From Rhodobacteraceae bacterium UBA6197 (lineage in GTDB: Bacteria > Pseudomonadota > Alphaproteobacteria > Rhodobacterales > Rhodobacteraceae), in assembly GCA_002422085.1 (NCBI GenBank), contig DISZ01000019.1, positions 263,378 through 327,377 on the forward strand: 64,000 nucleotides of DNA, given 5' to 3'. Position 1 is the stretch's first letter. Each line of letters starts with the position of its first letter. Of this stretch, positions 42,693 through 52,056 are shown in pieces. A program made the translations under genes and the position numbers. Below the pieces are notes generated by a model, which saw nothing but the letters and a program-made list of their open reading frames with translations, was not told the DNA's origin and did not search any database.

Positions 42693-42932
42693 TCAGTAGC
42701 AGGCGGGCATGCCCGGAACGCCGCAGGAAACACCGCCCGCGACCGCACCGATAAGGGCGCCTTTGGTCTTGCTGCCGCCGGTGGCGTCCGCAATGATGGC
42801 ACCCGCTGCAGCGCCACCGATGGTGCGCACTGCCGCCGAGTTGGTCGGCGAGTTGCCGCCGCCGTAAGGATCGGTGCAGCCCGCAAGCACGGATGTGGCA
42901 AGGACTGCCGCAATGAGAGATTTCTTGAACAT
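42693..42932 (-). CDS. Glycine-zipper lipoprotein
   Basis: 79 residues. Lipoprotein signal MFKKSLIAAVLATSVLAGC with the lipobox LAGC and acylated Cys19. The mature part is a glycine zipper (IGGAAAGAIIADATGGSKTKGALIGAVAGG), like the 17-kDa antigen/YmgG type, and likely inserts in the outer membrane. Two further Cys residues close the C-terminus (SCGVPGMPACY). Lies between pccA and the other hypotheticals of the propionate locus. Confidence 0.85.
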   Translation of the reverse strand: MFKKSLIAAVLATSVLAGCTDPYGGGNSPTNSAAVRTIGGAAAGAIIADATGGSKTKGALIGAVAGGVSCGVPGMPACY

Positions 42933-43056
42933 TGACTACTGCCTCTTTCAGGGGTTTTTATCTTGCCCGAGTCTAGACAATCCGCCCAAAGACGGAAGCA
43001 AAAAACGCGATCCCGCGAAACTGTGATCGGGTGATCGGCGAACCTTTGCCTACCGA

Positions 43057-43090
43057 AGAAAAATGACCTGACCCTAAAAGGATCAGGCCA
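43057..43090 (-). terminator. Rho-independent terminator after the pccB-proximal operon
   Basis: On the minus strand GGCCTGATCC and GGGTCAGGTC form a stem around TTTTA, then ATTTTTC. The stem plus T-run is a classical terminator. It is about 170 bases downstream of the gene ending at 43258, with nothing coding between. Confidence 0.8.
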
Positions 43091-43257
43091 AAGGGTTAGG
43101 GAAGGGGTACGGACTTGACAGAAGCAAGGCAAGGCCCTGCTGGGCAACTTGCCCGCACGATCAGCATGCGCCCGACCCACCGTCATGGCAAAGCCGTTTT
43201 TCCACCCAAACGAGTGATCGGCGGCAAGCTGCCGGTTGGACAAGGCGGTTGGCGAAA

Positions 43258-43656
43258 TCATGCCCAACCTTCCAGGTTTTCGTCGTCATCCTGTTCGCCG
43301 GCAGTGTCTTGGTCGAACACTTCGGGAAAGGACGCCATGGCGCGCTTGACGTTGATCTTCAGCAAGGCCTCGTAACTGGCCGGATCAAAAGGCTCTTCGG
43401 CGGGCACCACTTCGCGGCCCAACAGCCACGAAAGCCGCCCGGCGTCGAGGTTGCCCCTCTCGAACGGCTCTTCGCCGAAATGGTTCCAGAGCGCCGCCAT
43501 GAAGCCGGTATCGGCACGTCGGTCAGCGGGCGCGCGGTCGCGGAAGCGTTCGCGCGCGATCAGCTTGGTCACGCCCTTGGCGTGGCTGGCGCGACGGATC
43601 ACGAATTGAAAGTCCGTTCCCGGAAGTCGGCCGGGAAAACCGCGGTGTTTCAACAT
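43258..43656 (-). CDS. Conserved hypothetical protein of the propionyl-CoA carboxylase locus
   Basis: 132 residues from MLKHRGFPGRLPGTDFQFVIRRASH after CAGGAGGG. It is soluble, with no signal peptide and a strongly acidic end (DQDTAGEQDDDENLEGWA). I do not recognise a domain. From memory, similar proteins lie between pccB and pccA in Rhodobacteraceae, so a role tied to the carboxylase is possible but unproven. A hairpin lies between it and the small lipoprotein gene upstream. Confidence 0.7.
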   Translation of the reverse strand: MLKHRGFPGRLPGTDFQFVIRRASHAKGVTKLIARERFRDRAPADRRADTGFMAALWNHFGEEPFERGNLDAGRLSWLLGREVVPAEEPFDPASYEALLKINVKRAMASFPEVFDQDTAGEQDDDENLEGWA

Positions 43657-43696
43657 GTTGCACCCTCCTGTTGCAGGTTCGGGCGCGGGCAAGGCA

Positions 43697-43718
43697 GGGC
43701 GGGCCCGGAAGCCCGCCC
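43697..43718. terminator. GC hairpin between two hypothetical genes
   Basis: GGGCGGGC (43697-43704) pairs with GCCCGCCC (43711-43718) over a six-base loop just after the small lipoprotein stop. No T-tract; it may attenuate or stabilise the transcript. Confidence 0.5.
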
Positions 43719-43728
43719 CGGAGTGTGG

Positions 43729-43851
43729 TTACTTGTATTTGCCGGTGTAGGTCGGCTCAACCGTGACTTCTTCCATGACCGGTTCGGTCTTGGCAGCACA
43801 AGCCGCGACGAAAGCAACCATTGCAAGCGAGAGCAGAACTTTTTTCGACAT
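43729..43851 (-). CDS. Very small lipoprotein (40 residues)
   Basis: Forty residues starting MSKKVLLSLAMVAFVAAC, a short lipoprotein signal with lipobox VAAC and acylated Cys18. The mature peptide is only 23 residues, acidic and Thr-rich (EEVTVEPTYTGKYK). It lies in line between DUF6497 and the 132-residue hypothetical of the pcc locus. Similar to entericidin-like small lipoproteins in size only. Short enough to be skipped by automatic length cut-offs. Confidence 0.7.
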   Translation of the reverse strand: MSKKVLLSLAMVAFVAACAAKTEPVMEEVTVEPTYTGKYK

Positions 43852-44053
43852 AGTAGTCTCCTGTCCTGGCGGGTGTGTCTGGCGGTTTGTTCCGCCTCAC
43901 CCCGCCGATGATCCAATACCCGGACCAATGCATATTGGCCCGCCCCCACGATAGCGGCAAAGCGGCGTGGCTCCCAGAGGGAAAAATGCGGCACAGCGCC
44001 CTGTTGCAGGTTGGCAAGGGGCGGCGTGGCGGACCGGCACATCTGGGCGCGCA

Positions 44054-44491
44054 TCAATACATCTCCCAAGTGCAGATGCCGTTTTCGGCGCTGTAGGCCT
44101 CGAAATACTGCGTGGCAGAATCGTCCACCTGACCAAAGCCGACGGGGCGGTCGCTGAGGCTGATGACAATCTGCCCGTGCCGGGGGCCCAACTCCGGCAG
44201 GCGCGGCAGGGCATAGCTTTCGCAAAGATAGGCCATGTCAGCCAGCGCCTCCTCTGCGCTGATGGTCCCGCCCACCGCGGCAATTGCCGGGGCAAGAAAC
44301 CGAAACCGGATGGTCAGCCCTTCGGGTCCGGGCGCATCATTGATCGTATCGAGCCAGGTCACCGCCTGACCGGACGGCACAGGGATCAACGCTTGCGCGA
44401 CCGATGCTTGTGCCATTGCGGGAACGCCCAGTGCGCCCCATAGGCTCAACGCGACCAGCCCTCCCCTCAACGCATGTCCCAGCCACCCCAT
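44054..44491 (-). CDS. DUF6497 family exported protein
   Basis: 145 residues with a signal peptide (about residues 1-28, ending PAMAQA). The mature part (GLTIRFRFLAPAIA, DMAYLCESYALPRLPELGPRHGQIVISLSDRPV, then ENGICTWEMY) matches the DUF6497 pattern of Rhodobacteraceae, a family sometimes wrongly called acetolactate synthase. Two cysteines may form a disulfide in the periplasm. It follows pccB by 12 bases and probably shares its transcript. Confidence 0.8.
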   Translation of the reverse strand: MGWLGHALRGGLVALSLWGALGVPAMAQASVAQALIPVPSGQAVTWLDTINDAPGPEGLTIRFRFLAPAIAAVGGTISAEEALADMAYLCESYALPRLPELGPRHGQIVISLSDRPVGFGQVDDSATQYFEAYSAENGICTWEMY

Positions 44492-44503
44492 CTTGCCGAG
44501 CCT

Positions 44504-46036
<1,533 letters not shown>

Positions 46037-46106
46037 GAAACGTCCCTCCGGCAGTTTGGCGCACACTATACGCACACAATCGGGTTACAAAGAAGATTCC
46101 AGAAAA

Positions 46107-46154
46107 TTTGCAAAGCTTTGGCAGGTTGCTTCTGGCAAATTGCAACATTGCAAA
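46107..46154. promoter_or_regulatory. Putative PccR operator cluster upstream of pccB
   Basis: TTTGCAAA at 46107-46114, then TTGCAA at 46140-46145 and TTGCAA at 46148-46153 (extended ATTGCAAAC). Short palindromes of the TTTGCAAA type are the reported binding motif of the PccR/ScfR regulator in Rhodobacter sphaeroides. The sites lie between the pccB start (46036) and the divergent transporter gene, 70 to 120 bases upstream of pccB. Confidence 0.6.
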
Positions 46155-46321
46155 CTTCGCCCCGCCCAACAGCGCGCCGTGCGATTTGCATCCGCCGCCG
46201 CACCGCAGCAACCGCCAGAACAAGCATCTAAAACCCGCCGCCGCCTTGCTTCTTTTTGGCACAAATACTCCTTTCTTCCTTTGCGATGGACAATCCCGTC
46301 GCGCGCCCCTAGCCATTGACG

Positions 46322-47524
46322 ATGCGTGCGCAATTCCTCAACCGGTCAGCCCCGCCCCACATCGCCACGCTGATCTTGATTACAGGACTCGCGGCGCTGA
46401 CGATGAACATCTTTCTGCCCTCGTTGCCCGGCATGGCGCGTGCATTCGGCGTGGACTACAGCGTCATGCAACTGTCGGTTTCGGCCTATCTGGGGGTTTC
46501 GGCGGCGTTGCAGCTGGTGATCGGCCCGATCTCGGATCGCTACGGGCGCCGCCCCGTGGTGCTGGCGGCATTGGGGATGTTCTTGCTGGCCACGCTGGGC
46601 ACGCTTCTGGCACCAAGCGCGGGCTGGTTTCTGGCCTTTCGCATGTTGCAGGCGGTCATCGCGGGCGGGATGGTGTTGTCGCGCGCGATCGTGCGCGACA
46701 TGGTGCCGGGCGAAGAGGCGGTCTCGATGATCGGCTATGTGACCATGGGCATGTCGCTGGTGCCGATGATTGGCCCGATCATCGGCGGTGCACTGGACGA
46801 GGCTTTTGGCTGGCGGGCGAATTTTGCGCTTCTGGGTGTGCTTGGCGTGGCCGTCATGGTGCTGGTGTTCCATGATCTGGGGGAAACCGGCGCGCGGCGC
46901 GAGGGCGGCTTTGCGGCGCAGGCCAAACACTACCCCGCGCTGCTGTCGTCGCAACGTTTCTGGGGTTATTGTCTGGCCTCGACGCTGTCGTCGGGGGCGT
47001 TCTTTGCCTATCTCGGTGGCGCTCCCTTTGTCGGGGGCGAGATCTTCCATCTTTCGCCGGCGACAGTCGGCTATTTCTTCGCGGCTCCCGGCATTGGCTA
47101 TGCCTTGGGAAATTTCGCCTCGGCGCGCTGGTCGGTAAAGCTGGGGATGGACAGGATGGTGTTTCTGGGCACGACACTGGCCAGCCTCGCACTGACGACG
47201 GCACTGCTGTTCGATCTGGCGGGGCTTGTTCATCCGGGGGTGTTTTTCGCCTCTGTCGGGCTGATGGCATTGGGGAATGGGATGACGTTGCCCAACACCA
47301 ATGTCGGCATGATGTCGGTTCGGCCCGAACTGGCCGGCACCGCTTCGGGGCTGGGCGGCGCCATGGCGATCGGTGGCGGGGCGGCACTCTCGGCACTCGC
47401 CGGGGTGGTGCTGGTGCCCGGGTCGGGGGCAGCACCACTGCTCGTGCTGATGCTGGTGTCTTCGCTTGGCTCGATCGTGGCGATCCGCTGGGTGATCGCG
47501 CGGCGTGTCCGGCTGGGCCTGTAG
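46322..47524 (+). CDS. MFS multidrug efflux transporter (Bcr/CflA family)
   Basis: 400 residues, about twelve spans. The family motif A loop GPISDRYGRRPVVL lies between spans two and three, and AGGMVLSRAIVRDM with VPMIGPIIGGALDEAFGWR is the Bcr/CflA-type segment. A proton-driven drug or metabolite exporter; substrate unknown. ATG 46322 is preferred over the TTG two codons upstream. It is divergent from pccB and upstream of pccR on the same strand, but PccR sites between it and pccR suggest a separate transcript for the regulator. Confidence 0.88.
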   Translation: MRAQFLNRSAPPHIATLILITGLAALTMNIFLPSLPGMARAFGVDYSVMQLSVSAYLGVSAALQLVIGPISDRYGRRPVVLAALGMFLLATLGTLLAPSAGWFLAFRMLQAVIAGGMVLSRAIVRDMVPGEEAVSMIGYVTMGMSLVPMIGPIIGGALDEAFGWRANFALLGVLGVAVMVLVFHDLGETGARREGGFAAQAKHYPALLSSQRFWGYCLASTLSSGAFFAYLGGAPFVGGEIFHLSPATVGYFFAAPGIGYALGNFASARWSVKLGMDRMVFLGTTLASLALTTALLFDLAGLVHPGVFFASVGLMALGNGMTLPNTNVGMMSVRPELAGTASGLGGAMAIGGGAALSALAGVVLVPGSGAAPLLVLMLVSSLGSIVAIRWVIARRVRLGL

Positions 47525-47549
47525 GGGCGGTTGACATTTGACGGATGGG

Positions 47550-47579
47550 CTTTGCAAAGGCTAGAAGGACTTTAGCAAA
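47550..47579 (+). promoter_or_regulatory. Putative PccR autoregulatory operator
   Basis: CTTTGCAAAG (47550-47559) and TTTAGCAAA (47571-47579) lie 13 to 42 bases before the pccR start, centred about 21 bases apart (two helical turns). TTGACG (47538-47543) and TAGAAG (47562-47567) form a plausible -35/-10 pair at 18-base spacing with the first palindrome between them, so binding would block the promoter. This is inference from the layout. Confidence 0.5.
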
Positions 47580-47591
47580 CCGAGGGCGCAA

Positions 47592-48986
47592 ATGGCCACG
47601 CAGAAACTTTATGCCGGGGTAAAGCTGCGCGAAACCCGCGCCCGCCTGGGACTGACGCAAAAGGTCTTTGCCGACCGGCTGGGCGTATCCCTGCCCTATC
47701 TCAACCAGATGGAAAACAACCATCGGCCGGTCTCGGCCTCGGTTGTGCTGGGCTTGGCGGGCGAATTCGGGCTGGATGTGACCGAACTTTCGGTTGGCGA
47801 CGCCGAACGCCTTGTGTCGGATATGCGCGAGGCACTGGCCGATACGATCTTTGCCGACACGCCACCGCCGCTGGCCGATCTGCGGCTGACCGCCTCGAAC
47901 GCGCCGGCGCTTGCACGTGCCTTTCTGGAGCTGCACCGTGCCTACCGCCAGACCCATGAGCGGCTGGCAAGCCTTGACGAGGCTTTGGGTCGCGAAGGTT
48001 CGGTCTCGGCCGTTTCGCCATGGGAGGAGGTTCGCGACTTCTTTCACTATTGCGACAATTACATTGATGCCATCGACCGCTCTGCCGAACACTTTGCTTG
48101 CCCTGATGGCAAACGCGTGGACGCCGTTCTTCGGGCAAGGGAAGCGCTGGCGCAGCGCGGCATCAACGTGCAGTTTTCGAACATCGACGCGCTACGGCTG
48201 CGGCAAGGCAACCAGCTGACGATTTCGGCGCGGGCGGGTGGCGCAACGCAGGCGTTTCAACTGCTGCATCAAGTCGCGCTGATTACCCAAAATGAGCTGT
48301 TGGAAGCGACACTGGACCTTGCCCGGTTTCAATCGGACACGGCCCGCGCAATCGCCAAGATCGGGCTCGCCAATTATTTCGCCGGTGCGGCCTTGCTGCC
48401 CTATCGCGCCTTTCTCGAGGCCGCGACCGCCACGCGTCATGACCTCGAGCGGCTCTCGGACCAGTTCGGCGCCTCGATCGAGCAGATCGCGCACCGGCTC
48501 TCGACCCTGCAACGCCCGGGCGCAAAGGGGGTTCCGTTCTATTTCGTCCGAGTCGATCAAGCCGGCACGATCACCAAACGCCACTCGGCGGCACGGCTGC
48601 AATTTGCACGCTTTGGCGGCGCGTGCCCGCTGTGGAACGTGCATCAGGCTTTTGAGACGCCGGGCCGGTTCTTGCGCCAACTGGCCGAGACGCCCGATGG
48701 TGTGCGTTACCTTTGCCTTGCCCGCAACGTTTCGAAATCGGGGGGCTCGTTTCAGGCGCCAGTGCGGCGCTATGCCATTGGTCTGGGCTGCGAAATCAGC
48801 CATGCGCGCGGTCTGGTCTATGCCGACGACATGGATCTGTCGAACCCGCGCGCCTTCGCGCCCATCGGCATCTCCTGCCGGATTTGCGAACGAAAGGGTT
48901 GTCACCAGCGCTCGGTTCCGCCGCTGGAACGGCGGCTGACGGTCAACCCCGATGTTCGTGGCCTGTTGCCCTACGACATCGCATGA
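47592..48986 (+). CDS. pccR: Short-chain fatty acyl-CoA-type regulator PccR (XRE / ImmA-IrrE / ScfR domains)
   Basis: 464 residues. An N-terminal XRE helix-turn-helix (KLRETRARLGLTQKVFADRLGVSLPYLNQMENN, residues about 11-43) is followed by a central ImmA/IrrE-like region and a C-terminal ScfR domain with cysteines (SCRICERKGCHQRSVPPLERRL). PccR of R. sphaeroides controls propionyl-CoA assimilation. The location beside pccB, and TTTGCAAA sites before both genes, support the same role here. In this copy I see no clear HExxH zinc-protease motif, so peptidase activity is doubtful. Confidence 0.9.
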   Translation: MATQKLYAGVKLRETRARLGLTQKVFADRLGVSLPYLNQMENNHRPVSASVVLGLAGEFGLDVTELSVGDAERLVSDMREALADTIFADTPPPLADLRLTASNAPALARAFLELHRAYRQTHERLASLDEALGREGSVSAVSPWEEVRDFFHYCDNYIDAIDRSAEHFACPDGKRVDAVLRAREALAQRGINVQFSNIDALRLRQGNQLTISARAGGATQAFQLLHQVALITQNELLEATLDLARFQSDTARAIAKIGLANYFAGAALLPYRAFLEAATATRHDLERLSDQFGASIEQIAHRLSTLQRPGAKGVPFYFVRVDQAGTITKRHSAARLQFARFGGACPLWNVHQAFETPGRFLRQLAETPDGVRYLCLARNVSKSGGSFQAPVRRYAIGLGCEISHARGLVYADDMDLSNPRAFAPIGISCRICERKGCHQRSVPPLERRLTVNPDVRGLLPYDIA

Positions 48987-49012
48987 AAAAGCCCCGGGCA
49001 ATGACCCGGGGC
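48986..49012 (-). terminator. Terminator of the DUF465 gene, overlapping the pccR end
   Basis: GCCCCGGG (48991-48998) and CCCGGGGC (49005-49012) form a perfect stem over CAATGA. On the minus strand it is followed by TTTTT (48990-48986), making a strong terminator for the DUF465 gene. The T-run ends at the last base of the pccR stop codon. It may also stop pccR transcription. Confidence 0.8.
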
Positions 49013-49032
49013 CTGATCGCTCTGGCAAAGAA

Positions 49033-49272
49033 TTAGGCCGCAGCCAACATCCGTGCGATTTCGTCCTTCAACGCCGCGCGCTTCTTGCGCATTTCGACCT
49101 CGACCAGTTGTTCAACCGGCTCGACCATGGTTTCAGCCCGGTGCACAGCCCGGTTCACTTCATGGTATTCGTCAAAGATCCGCTCGAAATGCGCATCTGC
49201 CATTTTCAGTGACTGAATCTTTTCGGCATCGCCAGGAAAATCCTCATAGAGGTCGTGGGGCGTGTTTGACAT
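49033..49272 (-). CDS. DUF465/YdcH family small coiled-coil protein
   Basis: 79 residues starting MSNTPHDLYEDFPGDAEKIQSLK. The motif set DAHFERIFDEYHEVNRAVHRAE with VEMRKKRAALKDEI is that of the YdcH (DUF465) family, a helical hairpin of unknown function. It has its own terminator and lies between pccR and mntH. Confidence 0.9.
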   Translation of the reverse strand: MSNTPHDLYEDFPGDAEKIQSLKMADAHFERIFDEYHEVNRAVHRAETMVEPVEQLVEVEMRKKRAALKDEIARMLAAA

Positions 49273-49369
49273 GAGCGGCTCCCTATTTGTTCACGTTCGG
49301 CTCGACTCTATACGCTTGGATCGACGCGCTCTTTGATGCTTGTCAATCCGGCGCCGGTTTTCGTGCCGC

Positions 49370-50680
49370 TTAGCCAAAAAAGTTTCCCGGCAAGGGGATG
49401 CCCAGCGTTTGGGCCAAAAGAACCAAGTTCAGCGACAGCACGATCGCCGCGCCACCGATCGCCAGCGTGCGCACCACTGGCCCGTTGACGAAGGGCCCCA
49501 TGATATCGGCGCGGCTGGTAAAGATGATCAGTGCGATCATCGGCACCGGAAGGGCGATGCTCAGCACGACCTGGCTCATCACAAGCGCATCGGTCGCGTT
49601 CACCCCCATCCCCACCACCACAAAGGCCGGTGCCATCGTCACCAGCCGCCGCATCAGCAGCGGAATCCGCAACCGGATGAAGCCTTGCATGATCATCTGC
49701 CCCGCCATCGTGCCCACGACCGAACTGGAAACCCCCGAGGCAATCAGCGAAATCAGAAAGGCCGCAGCCGCAGCCCCCCCCAGCAGCGGTGTCAATGTGT
49801 GGTAGGCGGTCTCGATTTCCGCGACATCGCTGTGACCGGCGTGAAAGGCGCTGGCGGCCATCATTACCATCGCCATGTTGATCATCCCGGCCACGGCCAG
49901 TGCCAGAACCACTTCGATGTTTGAAAACCGGACCAGCCGGTGCCGCTCGCCTTCGTTCTGGATCTGTACACGGTTCTGCGTCAACCCCGAGTGCAGGTAG
50001 ATCGCATGCGGCATCACCGTGGCACCGATGATCCCCACTGCGATGGTCAGCGCCGTAGCGTCGGGCAATTGCGGCAGCAGCGCACTGCGCGCCGCCTCGC
50101 CCCAGTTGATCGGCGCGATGAACAGCTCGATCACGTAGCACAGACCGATTACCGCGACCAAGGACCCCACGATCAGCTCCATCGGGCGAAAACCCCGCCC
50201 CTCGACCAGCAAGATCGCATAGGTCACGATCGCCGTGACGATCATTCCCGACATCAAGGGCATGTTGAACAGCAGCGCAAGCCCGATCGCGCCGCCCAGA
50301 AATTCGGCCAGATCCGTGGCCATCGCGGCGATTTCGCTGATCGCCCACATCACCAGAACCACAGGGCCGGGGAATTGTTCGCGGCACATTTCGGCCAGAT
50401 TGCGCCCGGTCACGATGCCCAGCCGCGCCGACAATGCCTGAAACAGCATCGCCACCAGATTGGCCATCAGCACGACCCACAGCAGGGCGTAGCCATAGCC
50501 TGCACCGGCCTGAATGTTGGTCGCGTAGTTGCCAGGATCCATATAGGCGATCGAGGCGATCACCGCCGGCCCCGCGAACAGCAACACCGAGCGTGGCCCG
50601 CGTCGGCGTCCCGCCAGCACATCGGACATCCCGGTGCTGGTGCGCTCGGTCATCGTCTTTCGGGTAAGCATCTCGGCCAT
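49370..50680 (-). CDS. mntH: Nramp-family divalent metal transporter MntH
   Basis: 436 residues from MAEMLTRKTMTERTS. The Nramp metal-site motifs are DPGNYATNIQAG in span 1 and MPHAIYLHSG in span 6, with about eleven spans in all. It imports Mn2+ (and Fe2+) with protons. Divergent from a MntR-type regulator; the shared promoter has dyads. An internal ATG at 50671 is an alternative start. Confidence 0.94.
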   Translation of the reverse strand: MAEMLTRKTMTERTSTGMSDVLAGRRRGPRSVLLFAGPAVIASIAYMDPGNYATNIQAGAGYGYALLWVVLMANLVAMLFQALSARLGIVTGRNLAEMCREQFPGPVVLVMWAISEIAAMATDLAEFLGGAIGLALLFNMPLMSGMIVTAIVTYAILLVEGRGFRPMELIVGSLVAVIGLCYVIELFIAPINWGEAARSALLPQLPDATALTIAVGIIGATVMPHAIYLHSGLTQNRVQIQNEGERHRLVRFSNIEVVLALAVAGMINMAMVMMAASAFHAGHSDVAEIETAYHTLTPLLGGAAAAAFLISLIASGVSSSVVGTMAGQMIMQGFIRLRIPLLMRRLVTMAPAFVVVGMGVNATDALVMSQVVLSIALPVPMIALIIFTSRADIMGPFVNGPVVRTLAIGGAAIVLSLNLVLLAQTLGIPLPGNFFG

Positions 50681-50745
50681 CTCGCCATATCCTGTGGTTT
50701 GCCGGCACAATTAAAGCCATGGCTACACTTTTGTCAAACGGCAAA

Positions 50746-50769
50746 ACTATGGTGCTCACGCTTCATAGT
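50746..50769. promoter_or_regulatory. Putative MntR operator between mntH and mntR
   Basis: ACTATG (50746-50751) and CATAGT (50764-50769) form a dyad with a 12-base spacer, 66 bases upstream of the mntH start. Overlapping it is a second dyad, TTTTGTC/GGCAAAA (50729-50746). Either might bind MntR or another metal regulator; the sequence alone does not decide. Confidence 0.35.
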
Positions 50770-50858
50770 GTTGCGATGGGTTTTCAAATGCACGCCACCA
50801 CGTTAAGGTTGCCCAGATCCACGGCCCCCCCTCCCATCGGGCTGTTGGCCAGCATGAG

Positions 50859-51308
50859 GTGCGCGTGCCCGAAAACGACCCTACCCCCTCGGAGCAATCC
50901 GAAACCGCCGAGCGGTTCAATCAGGCAAGAACGGCGCAAGCCCTTGCCCTGCTGGAAGACTATACCGAAATGATCGACGATCTGATCCGCGATCACGGCG
51001 AAGCACGGGTAACGGAAATCGCCTCGCGGATGGGCGTGACCCACCCCACGGCCACCAAGGCCATCGCGCGGCTGAAACGCGAGGGGCTGGCCGTGTCGCG
51101 CCCCTATCGTGGCGTGTTTCTGACCGAGGCCGGCACCCGGATGGCCGCGCGGGTGCGCACCCGCCACCGCGTCGTCGTCGATTTGCTGTTGGCCGTGGGC
51201 GTGCCGGGCGAGGCGGCCAAACTGGATGCCGAGGGCATCGAGCATCACGTCTCGGACGACACATTGCACGCCTTCGAGGCCTTCTTGCGGGCGCGCGGCC
51301 AAGTTTAG
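50859..51308 (+). CDS. mntR: Manganese-responsive transcriptional regulator MntR (DtxR family)
   Basis: 149 residues. A winged helix (EARVTEIASRMGVTHPTATKAIARLKREGLA, residues about 48-78) is followed by the dimerisation and metal-binding part (RTRHRVVVDLLLAVGVP, then GIEHHVSDDTLHAF) with the His/Asp/Glu ligands expected of MntR. Divergent from mntH, which it should repress when Mn2+ is sufficient. Start is uncertain: GTG 50859 or GTG 50865, the latter better placed after ATGAGG. Confidence 0.9.
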   Translation: MRVPENDPTPSEQSETAERFNQARTAQALALLEDYTEMIDDLIRDHGEARVTEIASRMGVTHPTATKAIARLKREGLAVSRPYRGVFLTEAGTRMAARVRTRHRVVVDLLLAVGVPGEAAKLDAEGIEHHVSDDTLHAFEAFLRARGQV

Positions 51309-51382
51309 CGGATCTGGGTTTTGCGGGTTCGGGCTTTGCGGGTTCGGGCTTTGCGGATCTGGGTTTTGCGGATCTGGGCCGT
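51308..51382. repeat. Five 15-bp tandem repeats downstream of mntR
   Basis: Units start at 51308, 51323, 51338, 51353 and 51368. Two variants alternate: GCGGATCTGGGTTTT (units 1, 4 and nearly 5) and GCGGGTTCGGGCTTT (units 2 and 3). The array begins on the last base of the mntR stop codon. The 15-base period keeps all frames open, so it codes a pentapeptide repeat on either strand, but no gene there is supported. Confidence 0.9.
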
Positions 51383-51461
51383 GCAATGGATGCGGCGGAG
51401 TGTCATGACCGCAGCCGGGCGCGCCGCGGCAACAGCACACCTTGACCCGAACACGAAACGC

Positions 51462-52007
51462 TCACCCTTGCCGCAACTGCGCCATATGGGCTTCGATCCC
51501 GGCCAGCCGCTCGGTCATCTCGGTGAAGCGCTGGTCCAATTGCCGCAGGCGGATGTCGTCCAGCTTTTCATGCAGACTCATGATCTCCAACTCGGCCTTG
51601 AGGTTCACCTCGTAGTCATGCGCCGCTGCAAGCCGGTCCTTTTCGGACTGGCGGTTTTGCGACATCATGATGACCGGCGCCTGAAATGCCGCCACCATCG
51701 ACAGGATCAGGTTCAGAAAGACAAAAGGGTAAGGGTCCGGGGCGCGCACCGCCAGCCAGACATTGCTGGCCACCCAGACCAACAACAGCCCCATGAACAG
51801 CCCGATGAACGACCACGAACCGCCGAACGCCGCCACACGGTCGGCGACCCGCGCGCCAAGGCTGTCGCCCGTTCGCAGCAGGCTCAGGTCGCGCGAAATC
51901 GCCGTCCGTGCCGCGACCCGGCGCAAGACGCGGCGGTCACGCTCGCTCAGGTCATCATACCCGCGTTGCATCAGCCGTTCGGCCAGCGCGCGCACCTTCG
52001 GATCCAT
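51462..52007 (-). CDS. DUF1003 family membrane protein
   Basis: 181 residues. Two spans in the middle (SWSFIGLFMGLLLVWVASNVWL and PYPFVFLNLILSMVAAFQAPVIMMSQNRQ) match DUF1003, and the C-terminal part (LKAELEIMSLHEKLDDIRLRQLDQRF) is a coiled coil. Function unknown; relatives are found beside metal and stress genes. It is on the opposite strand to mntR, with the 15-bp repeat array between them. Confidence 0.88.
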   Translation of the reverse strand: MDPKVRALAERLMQRGYDDLSERDRRVLRRVAARTAISRDLSLLRTGDSLGARVADRVAAFGGSWSFIGLFMGLLLVWVASNVWLAVRAPDPYPFVFLNLILSMVAAFQAPVIMMSQNRQSEKDRLAAAHDYEVNLKAELEIMSLHEKLDDIRLRQLDQRFTEMTERLAGIEAHMAQLRQG

Positions 52008-52056
52008 TAGCGCCTCCCTGAAGTCACCCGGATCCTACGTCGGGCACAAACAAAGC

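Noticed and set aside
46249..46285. Possible further copy of the hairpin repeat (GGCACAAATACTCC) upstream of the MFS gene; also TTTGGCGCAAATACTC at 53750
   Set aside because: Similarity to the repeat core is too short and lacks the CCGCCGGAGGC part and a facing arm; chance or a separate family cannot be excluded.
49308..50759. 483-codon minus-strand frame overlapping mntH
   Set aside because: Its translation is Arg/Gly/Asp-rich shadow text in another frame of mntH, which has full Nramp motifs.
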